DNA of 64,000 bases from Armatimonadota bacterium (GCA_029553475.1 JAKPKV010000050.1:59362-123361), one strand, 5' to 3'; shown: positions 25,874 to 34,680, counted from the first letter of the stretch. The notes: generated from the sequence alone by a model not told the origin. Numbers and translations: made by a program.

Positions 25874-27178
25874 TTACGGGATGCCGGCGCGGCGCAGTGC
25901 CGCGAGACCGGCGTCAAGCACGTCTTCGATGCCGGAAGCCAGCGGCGCGGGACAGCCATATTCGTAATAGCTCTCCACCTCATAGCCGCCTTCCGGCAGC
26001 ATGCGCGAGGTTGGCAGATACAGCCCCATGCCGTTACTGTACCCCAGCGGGTAGGTAACGCCGGCGGGGAATTGCGCCAGCAGGTGCAAGCCCAGTTCGC
26101 CGACGGGTTCGCCTTCCATCGCGATCAGGCGCAGATTCTCGCCCAGCGCCATGCCCTGCAGCAGAATGGGCGCCGCGCCGGGCAGCGGCAGGCCGCGGTC
26201 GAGCAATTGAAGCTGGCGTTCGCCCCAGAGGCGGCGGAGAAGCTGATCGGATGCGCGCGCCCCTTCATACACGGCGCGCGGCGGGAGGGGTTCCAGCGGG
26301 TAATATTGTTCAATGAGCGCCGTCCTCAGCGCCGGGGCCACCGCGGTCAGACCGGAATTCAGCCCGGCGAGCACTTCGCGGGCAACCTGCTCGCCCGCCG
26401 CGGCCACGTCGGCATGCGTCCCACCGCGCCAGGCGGGGCGCGCGTCATCGCCGCCATCGGCGATGACTGATGCCTTGGTATCGCCGCCGAACCCCTGGAG
26501 GAACAGCGCCGCGGGTGCGCCCAGGGCGGCATCCAGCCGGTCGCAAGCCGGACCGGGAAAGTCCGCGCTGAACTCCCACCCGTACACGGTGGAGGGATGA
26601 CAGGAGATGGAGAAGAGCAGGCACACCGGCGCGCCGGCATCGTCGCGCAGCAGGCAGAGCGGCAGGTGGCGGCAGGCCGCGCCGTCCGGATACGGCGCCC
26701 ACTCCACCCCGCCGTTGCCGTCCGGCCGACGACGGCTGACGGGCAGCGTGGTCTGACCGGCGCCGGCGTGGATACTGACCGGGCGGGCCGTCGCGCGGGC
26801 TTCGGCGGCCGCGGCGCGGGTCTCCCGCTCGACCAGTTCCAGGTATGGCCAATCCGGCGCCAGGCCGTGATGATGGCCGAAGGTGGCCACCGACGGCCCG
26901 GCATGCGTGTGCGAACAGTTGATGAGGATCTGCCGGGGCAGCAGGTCGAGTTCGCGTCCCACCGCCGCCTTCAACCGGTCGGCATGCTCGCGGGAGAAAA
27001 AGACGACATCATAGGCGAGGATGAGCGCCGCTTCGTCGCCGTGACGCAGGTAGAGCGCGCGAACGCAGAGATCGTCATGCGTGCCGGTTCCGTCACCCTT
27101 GCAGTCGCGGTCGGTCCAACCAAGCATGCGCGTGCCCGGCGGCGGATTGATGGATCGTTTCGCGAAACCGGCACGCAT
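25874..27178 (-). CDS. Neutral/alkaline ceramidase N-domain-like protein, cytoplasmic
   Basis: A 434-residue protein resembling the N-terminal domain of neutral ceramidase (PF04734). Key segments are MRAGFAKRSINPPPGTRMLGW, VRALYLRHGDEAALILAYDVVFF, INCSHTHAGPSVATFGHHHG (the zinc-binding SHTH motif) and LFSISCHPSTVYGWEFSADFPG. True ceramidases are secreted and about 650-700 residues long; this one lacks a signal peptide and the C-terminal domain, so it probably hydrolyses another amide or acts on a sugar derivative. It begins 8 bases after the creatininase-GNAT gene and ends 10 bases before the UroD-like gene. A paralogue lies at 30050-31333. Confidence 0.8.
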   Translation of the reverse strand: MRAGFAKRSINPPPGTRMLGWTDRDCKGDGTGTHDDLCVRALYLRHGDEAALILAYDVVFFSREHADRLKAAVGRELDLLPRQILINCSHTHAGPSVATFGHHHGLAPDWPYLELVERETRAAAAEARATARPVSIHAGAGQTTLPVSRRRPDGNGGVEWAPYPDGAACRHLPLCLLRDDAGAPVCLLFSISCHPSTVYGWEFSADFPGPACDRLDAALGAPAALFLQGFGGDTKASVIADGGDDARPAWRGGTHADVAAAGEQVAREVLAGLNSGLTAVAPALRTALIEQYYPLEPLPPRAVYEGARASDQLLRRLWGERQLQLLDRGLPLPGAAPILLQGMALGENLRLIAMEGEPVGELGLHLLAQFPAGVTYPLGYSNGMGLYLPTSRMLPEGGYEVESYYEYGCPAPLASGIEDVLDAGLAALRRAGIP

Positions 27179-27186
27179 AGCGCCCC

Positions 27187-28773
27187 CTATCCGAATTCCG
27201 GTCCGGCAATGGCGAAGTAGTACTCAGGCCGGCCGGCCACGTTCTCGCCGCGATACTGGCGGATGAAATGGCGCTCTTCGAAGAACGCCAGCGCCCCCAG
27301 CCAGTCGAGGAGGTCGCCGTGCCTCTCCGGCACGTCGAGCACCACCGGGCGGCCGGCCAGCGCGCGCAACACGGGGGTGATGACGGTACGGGCGTCAGCA
27401 AACGAGCGTGCGAGCACCGGGCCCACCTGGTGGAAGTTCGCGCCGGGCCGGCCCAGGCAGGCGGCGGCGAGGGCGCCGTCGCGCTCGGCCTTCCACCCCA
27501 GGCCGGGATACGCCCGCAGCAGCGCCGCCAGTACTTTCCGCCGGTCGGCGCCGAAGATCTCCGCATCCAGCGCCGCCAGCGCGTCCAGGTCATCGAGGGT
27601 CAGCGGCGTCGCGTCGCTGGTTTCCGTCACCCGCGGCAGCACCGTACAGGTCATGCGGCGCACCAGATATTCGTCCACAAAGCCCAGGTTGTCATAGACC
27701 GTTTTGCCGGCGGGGGTGGCGTCCAGCTTGATGCAGCGGCAGTGCGCCAGACTCTCCACGCACGCCGCCATCAGCCGGGTGGCGATGCCCAGGCGGCGAA
27801 ACGCCGGGTCCACCAGCACCATGCCGATCCACGAGGTCACGCCGGCGTAATCCATGCCCAGCGTCGTCGCCACCACCCGGCCGTTGTGCACGCAGGCGAA
27901 GCAGCGCGCCGGGTCTGCCAGGAAGATGCGCCAGTCGGGTTCAAGCTGGTTCCACCCGGCGAGGGTCTTCAGCCGCATGGCGTCCGGCAGGTCGTCCGCC
28001 GTCATGGTGCGCACCGCGAGGCCGCCGCCGCCCGCGTAGCGCGGCTGCGCATCCAGGCGGGCCAGCCGGTCGCGCACGAAGGCGAGCATCCCCGCCTTGA
28101 TGGAGGCCAGCAGGCGTTCCCCCGCTTCCTTCGACGCCCGCGACGGGAAGCCGCCGGTGCCGCCCGGCGACAGCGTGCCCACCCCGAAGGTGGTGAGATC
28201 GCCCTGCCGCAGCGGCAGCGGCTCGTCACGGTCGGCGATATCCGGCGCGCTGGGGCGCAGCAGCGCCGGCGCCATCGCCTGGAAGAGGGAGATCTCAAAG
28301 GCGTCCGCGTGGCACACCGGCGCGCCGCCGCAGAGCGCGCGCATCGTCTCCGGGTCGGCGAACTCCCAGAAATGCACCAGCAGGATTTTCAGCGCGCGGT
28401 CCCGGCGGTTGATATCGCGCGCGACGGGCACCAGGCAGTGGTTGCCGCCGTGCGCGTTCAGCAGCACCAGCCGGGTGAAGCCCTGCCGCTCCACCTCGTC
28501 CGCCACGTCGCGCACGATGGCCATCAGCGTCTCCGGGCGCAGGGTGAGCGTGCCGCGAAAGCCCGTCTGCTCCAGGCTGGTGCCGAAACGCTGGGTGGGC
28601 AGCAGCGCCGCCCCCAGCTCCTCCGCCAGATATTGCCCGAACAGGTCGCCGAGGATGGCGTCGGTGTCCAGCGGCAGGTGCGCGCTGTGCTGCTCAAACG
28701 CCCCCACCGCCCAGACGACGGTGTTCCCGGCGTGCAGCTGCCAGTCAACGGTGGTATCGTTTGGTCCGACCAT
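27187..28773 (-). CDS. Creatininase-family amidohydrolase fused to GNAT acetyltransferase
   Basis: A 528-residue two-part protein. Residues about 1-245 are a creatininase-family metal amidohydrolase: VGAFEQHSAHLPLDTDAIL carries the E-x-H and D-T-D metal ligands, then LVLLNAHGGNHCLVPVARD and CHADAFEISLFQAM. After a Gly-rich joint (YAGGGGLAVRTMTADDLP) a GNAT domain follows at about 255-400, with the acetyl-CoA loop in VDPAFRRLGIATRLMAAC. The last 120 residues resemble the second, GNAT-like domain of proteins in PF18014. Creatininase relatives hydrolyse cyclic amides or formamides. The fusion suggests deformylation or ring opening linked to N-acetylation, which is inference. GAAGGATC precedes the start, and it is the first gene of a four-gene operon. 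Confidence 0.8.
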   Translation of the reverse strand: MVGPNDTTVDWQLHAGNTVVWAVGAFEQHSAHLPLDTDAILGDLFGQYLAEELGAALLPTQRFGTSLEQTGFRGTLTLRPETLMAIVRDVADEVERQGFTRLVLLNAHGGNHCLVPVARDINRRDRALKILLVHFWEFADPETMRALCGGAPVCHADAFEISLFQAMAPALLRPSAPDIADRDEPLPLRQGDLTTFGVGTLSPGGTGGFPSRASKEAGERLLASIKAGMLAFVRDRLARLDAQPRYAGGGGLAVRTMTADDLPDAMRLKTLAGWNQLEPDWRIFLADPARCFACVHNGRVVATTLGMDYAGVTSWIGMVLVDPAFRRLGIATRLMAACVESLAHCRCIKLDATPAGKTVYDNLGFVDEYLVRRMTCTVLPRVTETSDATPLTLDDLDALAALDAEIFGADRRKVLAALLRAYPGLGWKAERDGALAAACLGRPGANFHQVGPVLARSFADARTVITPVLRALAGRPVVLDVPERHGDLLDWLGALAFFEERHFIRQYRGENVAGRPEYYFAIAGPEFG

Positions 28774-29220
28774 GTGTTGATCCTTCTTCGCAAAGCTGAT
28801 CTGTCACCGGACCCCTCCCCCGGCCCCTCCCCGAACCGGGCGAAGGGGGCACCGGAACCACAGATCGCTCCCCTTCCCTGGTAGGGAAGGGGTCGGGGGT
28901 TAGGTCCGCGCGACCGAGCCGACAACGCATATCCGAGCCGGTGTCTACGTCGGCCCCCCGTTGGGGGTATACGCGCCATGATAAAGTAATCGTTCCCTTC
29001 GTACTCGTACTCATACTCGTACTCGTCATCGTGCTCGTCATCGTACTCGTACTCGTGCTCGTACTCGAAAAAGCGCCATCGTCAACCTGCACCGTCACCG
29101 ATTTTTCTGGCGGGCGAGCCGCGATTTTTCGATTACGATGACGACTACGATGACGACTACGAGCACGCAACGCGCGCCGGCGATATCCTGACGCAGCTGG
29201 GATTGGGGAGCGGGGGTCGC
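28774..29220. repeat. Repeat-filled 447-bp gap with opposed hexamer tracts (copy 2)
   Basis: A tract of CGTACT/CGTGCT/CGTCAT hexamers runs from about 29000 to 29068, and a reverse-orientation tract (ACGATGACGACTACGATGAC type) lies at about 29131-29165, so the two can pair. Nearer the creatininase gene, about 28805-28905 holds CCCCTCCCC-type inverted repeats common in environmental genomes. A short block ending GGTATACGCGCC resembles the flank of the copy at 7251-7410. No coding sequence was found. Confidence 0.65.
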
Positions 29221-30024
29221 TCACGCATCCCGCTCAATCGCCCCAATGAACTCCGGCGTCTCGAACACGAACCCAAAGCCCACCGACACCCGCCACAGGC
29301 TGATCGCCTTGCCGAGGTGGGCGCGGATGGTTTCGGCGTTCTCCACGGCGGTGACGGCATCGCGAAAGGCGGAGCAGATGATGCCGTAATGCGACATCTC
29401 CACCATGCCGCCGGGCGACATCAGCAGGCACCAGTCAATGTTGAAGCCGGCGTAGATGAGGTGATTCACCCCCGCCTCTTTGCAGAGCGCGTAGAGCTGG
29501 CGGCCGTCCTTGGCGATGCCTTCGTCGCCGCGCGGTTCGGCTTCCCGGGGAAAAGACACCCGCTTCCAGGCGTCCGCGCAATCGTCCACGTTGTGCGCGC
29601 CGGGGAAGACGCACGCCGCGCGAAACCTGTTCAGCGCCTCGTAGGTGGGGTCGGGGTCCACCCGCGGCTGCTCCGGCTCCGGCCCGGCCAGCGCCTTCGC
29701 GCGCCGGTAGCCGGGGTAGTCCTGCGCGTAACTCTCCCCCGCCACCACGTGGAAGAGGTGGAACGGCGACCGCCGCACCGCCGCCAGCAGGCCGGGAAAG
29801 ACCGTGCGGCACACCGCGTACGTGGACATCACCTCGTAGCAGCAGCGGAACTGCCCCGGATGCTCCGCGATGGTGCCCAGGTCCCAGGCGTGCATCACCA
29901 CCACCGCGGTATGGGCGGGATCAAGCTCCAGCTCCGTCGTCTTCCATCCTTCATACCCCTCGGCGGGATACTCCAGCGAAAAGTCGGCGTCGAATTGCTG
30001 ATAGTAGTGAGCGGGCATACGCAT
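29221..30024 (-). CDS. Isochorismatase-like cysteine hydrolase
   Basis: A 267-residue protein of the isochorismatase-like superfamily. ELDPAHTAVVVMHAWDLGTI begins the fold, a long insertion covers the middle, and YAGFNIDWCLLMSPGGMVEMS carries the probable nucleophile C199. The general acid/base Asp, normally in the first strand (V-x-D-x-Q), appears replaced by H in VVVMHAWD, with Asp two residues later; this casts some doubt on the standard mechanism. The family hydrolyses amides, carbamates or vinyl ethers. The start at 30024 is set by GAGGAG and by a copy of the conserved 15-mer GAGAAACTGTTTCTG just upstream, which overlaps the stop codon of the preceding ceramidase-like gene. The two genes are 25 bases apart and likely form an operon. 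Confidence 0.7.
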   Translation of the reverse strand: MRMPAHYYQQFDADFSLEYPAEGYEGWKTTELELDPAHTAVVVMHAWDLGTIAEHPGQFRCCYEVMSTYAVCRTVFPGLLAAVRRSPFHLFHVVAGESYAQDYPGYRRAKALAGPEPEQPRVDPDPTYEALNRFRAACVFPGAHNVDDCADAWKRVSFPREAEPRGDEGIAKDGRQLYALCKEAGVNHLIYAGFNIDWCLLMSPGGMVEMSHYGIICSAFRDAVTAVENAETIRAHLGKAISLWRVSVGFGFVFETPEFIGAIERDA

Positions 30025-30036
30025 TGTCACGCTCCT

Positions 30037-30051
30037 CAGAAACAGTTTCTC
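30037..30051 (-). promoter_or_regulatory. Conserved 15-mer GAGAAACTGTTTCTG upstream of start codon (copy 2)
   Basis: Identical to the sequence at 3763-3777, reading on the minus strand and ending 12 bases before the ATG at 30024. It overlaps the stop codon of the upstream ceramidase-like gene. Its place inside a probable operon favours an internal regulatory site or an mRNA-level function rather than a simple promoter operator. Confidence 0.6.
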
Positions 30052-31333
30052 AGTCAATCCCACACGCCTTCAGTTCGTCCAGCGCCTCCAGCATCGTCTC
30101 CTCCATCCCTGCCGCCAGCGGCGCGGGGACGTGGTATTCCCAATAGCTGTCCACCTCGTAGCTGCCTTCCTCGCGCATATGCGAGACGGTGAGGTAAATT
30201 TGCGCGCCGTCCGTATACCCCATGGGGAAGGTGACGCCGGTCTGATAGTAATCGAGCAGCAGGGCGCCGATCTCCGCCACCGCCTCGCCTTCCATCCCCA
30301 CCAGCCGCAGCCCCGCGCCGAGCTTCACGCCGTGGATGCCCACCGGCAGCGTCTGCGGCAGGCTGCCGAACCGGGCCAGGCGGGCCAGCATCTCCTCCGC
30401 CCAGCTTTTCCGCTCCGGGCGCTCGTCCGGGTCGGCGAGAACCCCCTGGAACCAATCTTTCGGCGGGATCGGCTCAAGCCGCCACGGCATGTCGAACCTG
30501 CAGGCGGCGAGGTCGGGCTGCACCGGCGTCAGGCCCTGCGCCACGCGGGCGATCACCGCGTCGGCCACGTCTTTGCCCGCCTGCTCCACGTCCGCCCAGG
30601 CGCCGCGCCGCCAGTGGTCCTCACCCACGGCGATGGTATACGCTTTGGTGTCGCCGCCGCACCCCTGCAGGAAGAGCGCGCCGTCGGTGTCGAAGTGGGC
30701 GTTGAGCAGGCGCGTCGCCACGCCGGGGTAGTCGGCGCTCACGTCCAGCTCGTACCAGGTGGAAGGGTGGCAGGAGACGGAAAAGAGCAGGCAGACCACC
30801 CGGCCGTCCGCGTCTGTGACGAGGGTGATGGGCAGCGCGTCGCAGACCGGGCCGGCCCGGTACGGCGCCCAGCTCGCCTTCCCCGCGGCATCCACCTTGC
30901 GGCGGCTCACCGGCACATCGGTGCGCGCCATGCCCGCCTCCAACGTCACCGCCGTCGGCGTGGCTTTGGCCGCCGCCGCCGCCTGCGTAAGCGCCGCCTC
31001 CACCTGCGCGAAATACAGCGGCTCGACCTCGCCGGTATACGACCACGGCGTCAGCCGCGGCCCGGCATGCGTGTGCGAGCAGTTGAGGAAAATCTGCCGC
31101 GGCGTCAGGTCCACCGCTCGCCCGATGGCCCCCTTCAGCCGGTCCACCTGCGCGCGGGTGAAAAACAGCAGGTCGCAGCCGATGATGAGCACCTGCTCGC
31201 CGCCGTGCGCCAGGTACAACGCGCGCACGTAGAGGTCGTCATGGATCGCCTGAATCCCCCCCTGCTGGCCCAAGCCCTCCATCGGCATCCCCAACGGAGG
31301 ATTCACACACGCCTTCGCGAAACCTGCTTGCAT
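30050..31333 (-). CDS. Neutral/alkaline ceramidase N-domain-like protein (second copy)
   Basis: A 427-residue paralogue of the protein at 25874-27178, again without a signal peptide. Shared landmarks are MQAGFAKACVNPPLGMPMEG, HDDLYVRALYLAHGGEQVLIIGCDLLFF, FLNCSHTHAGPRLTPW, LFSVSCHPSTWYELDVSADYPG and a late GVTFPMGYTDGAQIYL segment. The SHTH motif is the zinc-binding signature of neutral ceramidases, but the short cytoplasmic form suggests a different hydrolase activity. The start at 31333 has TGGAG seven bases upstream. Upstream is a 430-base palindromic gap. It is followed by an isochorismatase-like hydrolase, whereas the first copy is paired with creatininase-GNAT and UroD-like proteins; the two systems may process related substrates. 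Confidence 0.8.
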   Translation of the reverse strand: MQAGFAKACVNPPLGMPMEGLGQQGGIQAIHDDLYVRALYLAHGGEQVLIIGCDLLFFTRAQVDRLKGAIGRAVDLTPRQIFLNCSHTHAGPRLTPWSYTGEVEPLYFAQVEAALTQAAAAAKATPTAVTLEAGMARTDVPVSRRKVDAAGKASWAPYRAGPVCDALPITLVTDADGRVVCLLFSVSCHPSTWYELDVSADYPGVATRLLNAHFDTDGALFLQGCGGDTKAYTIAVGEDHWRRGAWADVEQAGKDVADAVIARVAQGLTPVQPDLAACRFDMPWRLEPIPPKDWFQGVLADPDERPERKSWAEEMLARLARFGSLPQTLPVGIHGVKLGAGLRLVGMEGEAVAEIGALLLDYYQTGVTFPMGYTDGAQIYLTVSHMREEGSYEVDSYWEYHVPAPLAAGMEETMLEALDELKACGID

Positions 31334-31446
31334 CGTCAGCTCCATTCTCACCCGACCGCCTGGTGTACCGGCCGGGTATCGGTCGCCCTGTCATACCACG
31401 CCCGTCTCCGTCTCGTCAAATCCCCGGTCCCGCCGGACTGACCGCG

Positions 31447-31676
31447 CACTGGGACTGGCTCCGCATGGCCAAATCTGCACACGTTCCCGAAAGAATCGCA
31501 CACGCCCCGTCATCGGTTCCGTTCTGCCAGGCGGAGTCTGTCCCGTCCGGTCCGCTCTCGAGCGAAAAAGAGACGCAAGGGACAGACTCCGCCTGGCGGC
31601 GCGGAGTGCTCCCCGCCTCGCTGGCCTTGCTTTTACTCTCGTGTGCGGACTCGGCCATGCGGGGTCAGTCCCAGTG
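31447..31676. repeat. 230-bp nested palindromic element in a gene-free gap
   Basis: Outer arms of 37 bases (31447-31483 and 31640-31676) are reverse complements with about five mismatches. An inner pair of perfect 19-base arms (31526-31544 and 31579-31597, CCAGGCGGAGTCTGTCCC type) lies inside. Because of the symmetry, open frames appear on both strands and are not genes. It fits a small non-autonomous mobile element or a REPIN cluster and occupies most of the 31334-31764 gap. Confidence 0.65.
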
Positions 31677-31764
31677 GAAGCATCTGGTCCCTTCCGGTCC
31701 CGCGGGTAGCCGCGCCCGCGCGTTTCCGTGTATCATACCGACAGCTTCATCGAGGGGAGACATC

Positions 31765-33018
31765 ATGATTACCGCTGCCGACCGCGCCCTTCTGCGCGAC
31801 CTCGCCCGCCGGGTGGCGGACATTGCCGATCAGCCGATGCAGGCCGCGCGCCGCGCGCGCTGGACGGCGCACAACAGCCTGCGCAGCACCGAGCCGATGA
31901 TTTTGGTGTTCCCAGAGGGGGCCTGGCAGGAATTGCTCCCCCCATCGGCGCTGACCTGCACGGATGATCGCACCCGCGGGATGGAGTGGCAGCTGCGCGC
32001 GCGCCTCTACGCGTTTGCGCATTTTCAGGACGACGCGGTCATCACCAAGGAATGGACCGTCGGCAAGACGGTGCGCACCACCGGCTGGGGGCTGGAGGTG
32101 AAGCGGAAACCCAGCACCGAGGCCCGCGGCGCCTTTCACTTCGACCCGGTGATCCTCGAGCCGGGCGACTTACAAAAGCTGCGCTTCCCGGAGGTGATCT
32201 ACGATGAGGCGGCGTCGGAGCAATCGCTGCGCGAGATGCAGGAGCTGTTCGGCGACATCCTGGAGGTGAGACAGACGGGCATCGCCCACATCTCCTTCCA
32301 CCTGATGAGCCTCTACACCGGCCTGCGCGGGCTGGAAGAGGTGATGGTAGACATGTATGCCGAGCCGACGATGCTGCACGACGCCATGGCCTTCCTGGAG
32401 GAGGGCCACCATCGGCTGGTGCGGCAGTACATTGACCTCAACCTGCTCTCGCTGAACAACGACAATACCTACCACAGCTCCGGCGGCAACGGGTATACCG
32501 ATGAGCTGCCCGCCCCCGGCTACGATGGCGCGCACGTGCGCCCGTGCGACATGTGGGCGAGCGCCGAGGCGCAGGAGCTGGCGCAAGTGAGCCCGGAGCA
32601 GCACGCCGAGTTCGTGCTGCCCTACGAAAAACGCCTGCTGGCGCCCTTCGCGCTGAACGGCTACGGCTGCTGCGAGGACCTGACGAAGAAGCTGGACGAC
32701 GTGCTGACCATCCCGCACATCCGCCGCATCTCCATCTCGCCGTGGGCGGACGTGGACGCCTGCGCCGAGCGGCTGCGCGGCGACGTCATCTTCTCCTGGA
32801 AGCCGCACCCCTCGCACCTGGTGAACGATTTCGATCCCGACTTCGTGCGCGGCTACCTCCGCCACACCATCGAGGTCTGCCAGGCTCACGGCTGCGTGCT
32901 GGAGATGATCCTCAAGGACACCCACACCTGCGAATTCCACCCCGAGCGTTTTGACCAGTGGACGCAAATCGCCCGCGAGGAAGCGGAGCGGGCCGGGGCG
33001 GCGCCTGCGCGACTATAG
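31765..33018 (+). CDS. Divergent UroD-like protein with GCCE motif
   Basis: A 417-residue protein I place with divergent uroporphyrinogen-decarboxylase-like proteins. It has an N-terminal helical section (ALLRDLARRVADIADQPMQA), a WQELLPPSALTCTD segment and a C-terminal TIM-barrel half with YGCCEDLTKKLDDVLTIPHIRRISISPWAD (C302, C303, E304). The same YGCCE(N/D)LT signature is in the protein at 57640-58857, so the two are paralogues. The paired cysteines could bind zinc or a corrinoid-linked thiol as in MtaA-type enzymes; that is speculative. No membrane or signal segment is seen. GAGGGGA precedes the start. Its last six bases overlap the end of the convergent sulfatase gene. Confidence 0.65.
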   Translation: MITAADRALLRDLARRVADIADQPMQAARRARWTAHNSLRSTEPMILVFPEGAWQELLPPSALTCTDDRTRGMEWQLRARLYAFAHFQDDAVITKEWTVGKTVRTTGWGLEVKRKPSTEARGAFHFDPVILEPGDLQKLRFPEVIYDEAASEQSLREMQELFGDILEVRQTGIAHISFHLMSLYTGLRGLEEVMVDMYAEPTMLHDAMAFLEEGHHRLVRQYIDLNLLSLNNDNTYHSSGGNGYTDELPAPGYDGAHVRPCDMWASAEAQELAQVSPEQHAEFVLPYEKRLLAPFALNGYGCCEDLTKKLDDVLTIPHIRRISISPWADVDACAERLRGDVIFSWKPHPSHLVNDFDPDFVRGYLRHTIEVCQAHGCVLEMILKDTHTCEFHPERFDQWTQIAREEAERAGAAPARL

Positions 33019-34572
33019 CGGCCGCGGCAGCACGCCGCAGCGATCGGCCCAGCGCTGCCAGGTCGCGGTGAGGCGGGCGACGGTCTCCGGATGGTCCGCC
33101 GCCAGGTCGCGCTGCTCGATGCGGTCGGCGGCGATGTCGTAGAGCTCCCACGGCGCCTGCTGGCCGGCGCGGACCAGCTTCCAATCGCCGTCGCGGATGG
33201 CGGCATGGCCGAAATGCTCCCAGCAGAGCGGCTCGTCGCGCGCCGGCGCCGACGCCTCGCCGCGCAGGGTGGGCAGCAGGTCCACGCCGTCGAGATCGTC
33301 GGTGGAGGCCCCGCCCAGGACGCAGGCGGTGGCGACCAGGTCAATCAGGTGCGCCGGGGCGTGCCGCACCGCGCCCGCCGGCAGGCCCGCCGGCCAGCGG
33401 GCGATGAACGGCGAGCTGATGCCGCCTTCGTGCGTCCACGCTTTGAACTTGCGGAAGGGGGTGTTGGAGGCGTTCGCCCACGGCAGCTCGTAGCTCATGA
33501 AGGTCTCCGCCGGGCCGGGCCGCTGGTCGCGCGTATTGCCGACCCGGCACCGCGCGCCGGTCTTCGTCGGCAGGTTGTAGATGGCCGGCCACCGCTCCGG
33601 TTCGCCATCCTCGCGCAGGAATTCGGCGCAGCCGCCGTTGTCGGAGAGGAAGATGACCAGCGTGTTGTCCAGTTGCCCGTGGCGGCGCAGCGCGTCCACC
33701 GCCGTGCCGATGGCCCGGTCCATGACGGTGATTTGCGCGGCGTAGACGGCCATCAGCTCGGCCTGCCAGCCGGGGGTGTCCACGTCGTCCCACGCCGGCG
33801 CGTCGGGATCGCGGTCGGACAGCGCCTGGTCGGCGGGCAGCACCCCCAGGGCAGCCATGCGCCGCAGCCGCTGGGCCCGCAGGGCATCCCAGCCCGCGCG
33901 GTACGCCCCGCGATACGGGGCGATTTCCGTTTCCGGCGCGTGCAGCGGCCAGTGCGGCGCGGTGAAGGCCAGGTAGCCGAAAAACGGCGCGCCGGCGGCC
34001 GCGGCGTCATCAATGAACCCGGCGGCGCGGCGCCCCAGCTCGGTCGTCAGATAATAATCAGCCGGTAGCTCGGATAATGGGACAAAGCGTTCCTGCTCCA
34101 TCAGCGTGGGGGGATCAAAATAGCTGCCGGCGCCGGCCAGCATGCCGTAGAAACGCTGGAAACCGCGCTGGGTGGGGAGCGGGTGGGTGGCGTCCCCGGC
34201 CGCCCGCCACTGGTCGGGCCGATGCACGGCGTAGTCGCCGCCGCAGTGCCACTTGCCGCTCATCCAGGTGGCGTAGCCGGCGTCGCGCAGGCGCTCGGCC
34301 ACCGTCGGCAGGTCGGGACGGATGAAACCGCGATACCCCGGATGCCCCTGGTCGCCGACCATGCCGCCGACGCCCGCCCGGTGCGGGTAGGCGCCGGTCA
34401 TGATGCCGGCGCGGGACGGGCAGCAGCGCGCGGCATTGTACAACTGGGTGCAGCGCACGCCCTCCGCCGCCAGCCGGTCCAGCACCGGCGTGCGAATCTC
34501 CGCGCCAAAACAGCCGATATCGCTGTAGCCCATGTCGTCGGCGAGGATGAAGAGGATGTTCGGGTGTGGCAT
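33013..34572 (-). CDS. Sulfatase (formylglycine-dependent, family S1)
   Basis: A 519-residue type I sulfatase. NILFILADDMGYSDIGCFGAEIRTP carries the first metal Asp pair; RCCPSRAGIMTG is the formylglycine signature, with C50 the residue expected to be converted (C-x-P-S-R). SGKWHCGG and LVIFLSDNGG supply further active-site residues. It removes sulfate esters from carbohydrates or aryl compounds. No signal peptide is evident, so it would act on imported sulfated sugars unless exported folded. A formylglycine-generating enzyme or anaerobic maturase is not in the window. The ribosome-binding site is weak. Its 3' end overlaps by six bases the convergent UroD-like gene. The upstream space shared with the DUF4434 gene holds a long REP-like hairpin. 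Confidence 0.88.
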   Translation of the reverse strand: MPHPNILFILADDMGYSDIGCFGAEIRTPVLDRLAAEGVRCTQLYNAARCCPSRAGIMTGAYPHRAGVGGMVGDQGHPGYRGFIRPDLPTVAERLRDAGYATWMSGKWHCGGDYAVHRPDQWRAAGDATHPLPTQRGFQRFYGMLAGAGSYFDPPTLMEQERFVPLSELPADYYLTTELGRRAAGFIDDAAAAGAPFFGYLAFTAPHWPLHAPETEIAPYRGAYRAGWDALRAQRLRRMAALGVLPADQALSDRDPDAPAWDDVDTPGWQAELMAVYAAQITVMDRAIGTAVDALRRHGQLDNTLVIFLSDNGGCAEFLREDGEPERWPAIYNLPTKTGARCRVGNTRDQRPGPAETFMSYELPWANASNTPFRKFKAWTHEGGISSPFIARWPAGLPAGAVRHAPAHLIDLVATACVLGGASTDDLDGVDLLPTLRGEASAPARDEPLCWEHFGHAAIRDGDWKLVRAGQQAPWELYDIAADRIEQRDLAADHPETVARLTATWQRWADRCGVLPRPL

Positions 34573-34680
34573 CGGTCTCTCGTCCCATCAGGTGAAATGC
34601 ACGCTCATCTGTCTCGTTCGCCCTGGCCGGTCCCACTCCTCCCGTCCCCACCCCCGCCAGCAGGGGGCATCCCTTCCCGT

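Noticed and set aside
29000..29165. CRISPR array
   Set aside because: Units are 6 bases with no unique spacers; these are opposed hexamer tracts.
31363..31764. N-terminal extension of the UroD-like gene through the palindrome
   Set aside because: The symmetrical repeat yields open frames on both strands; the ATG at 31765 has a proper GAGGGGA site.
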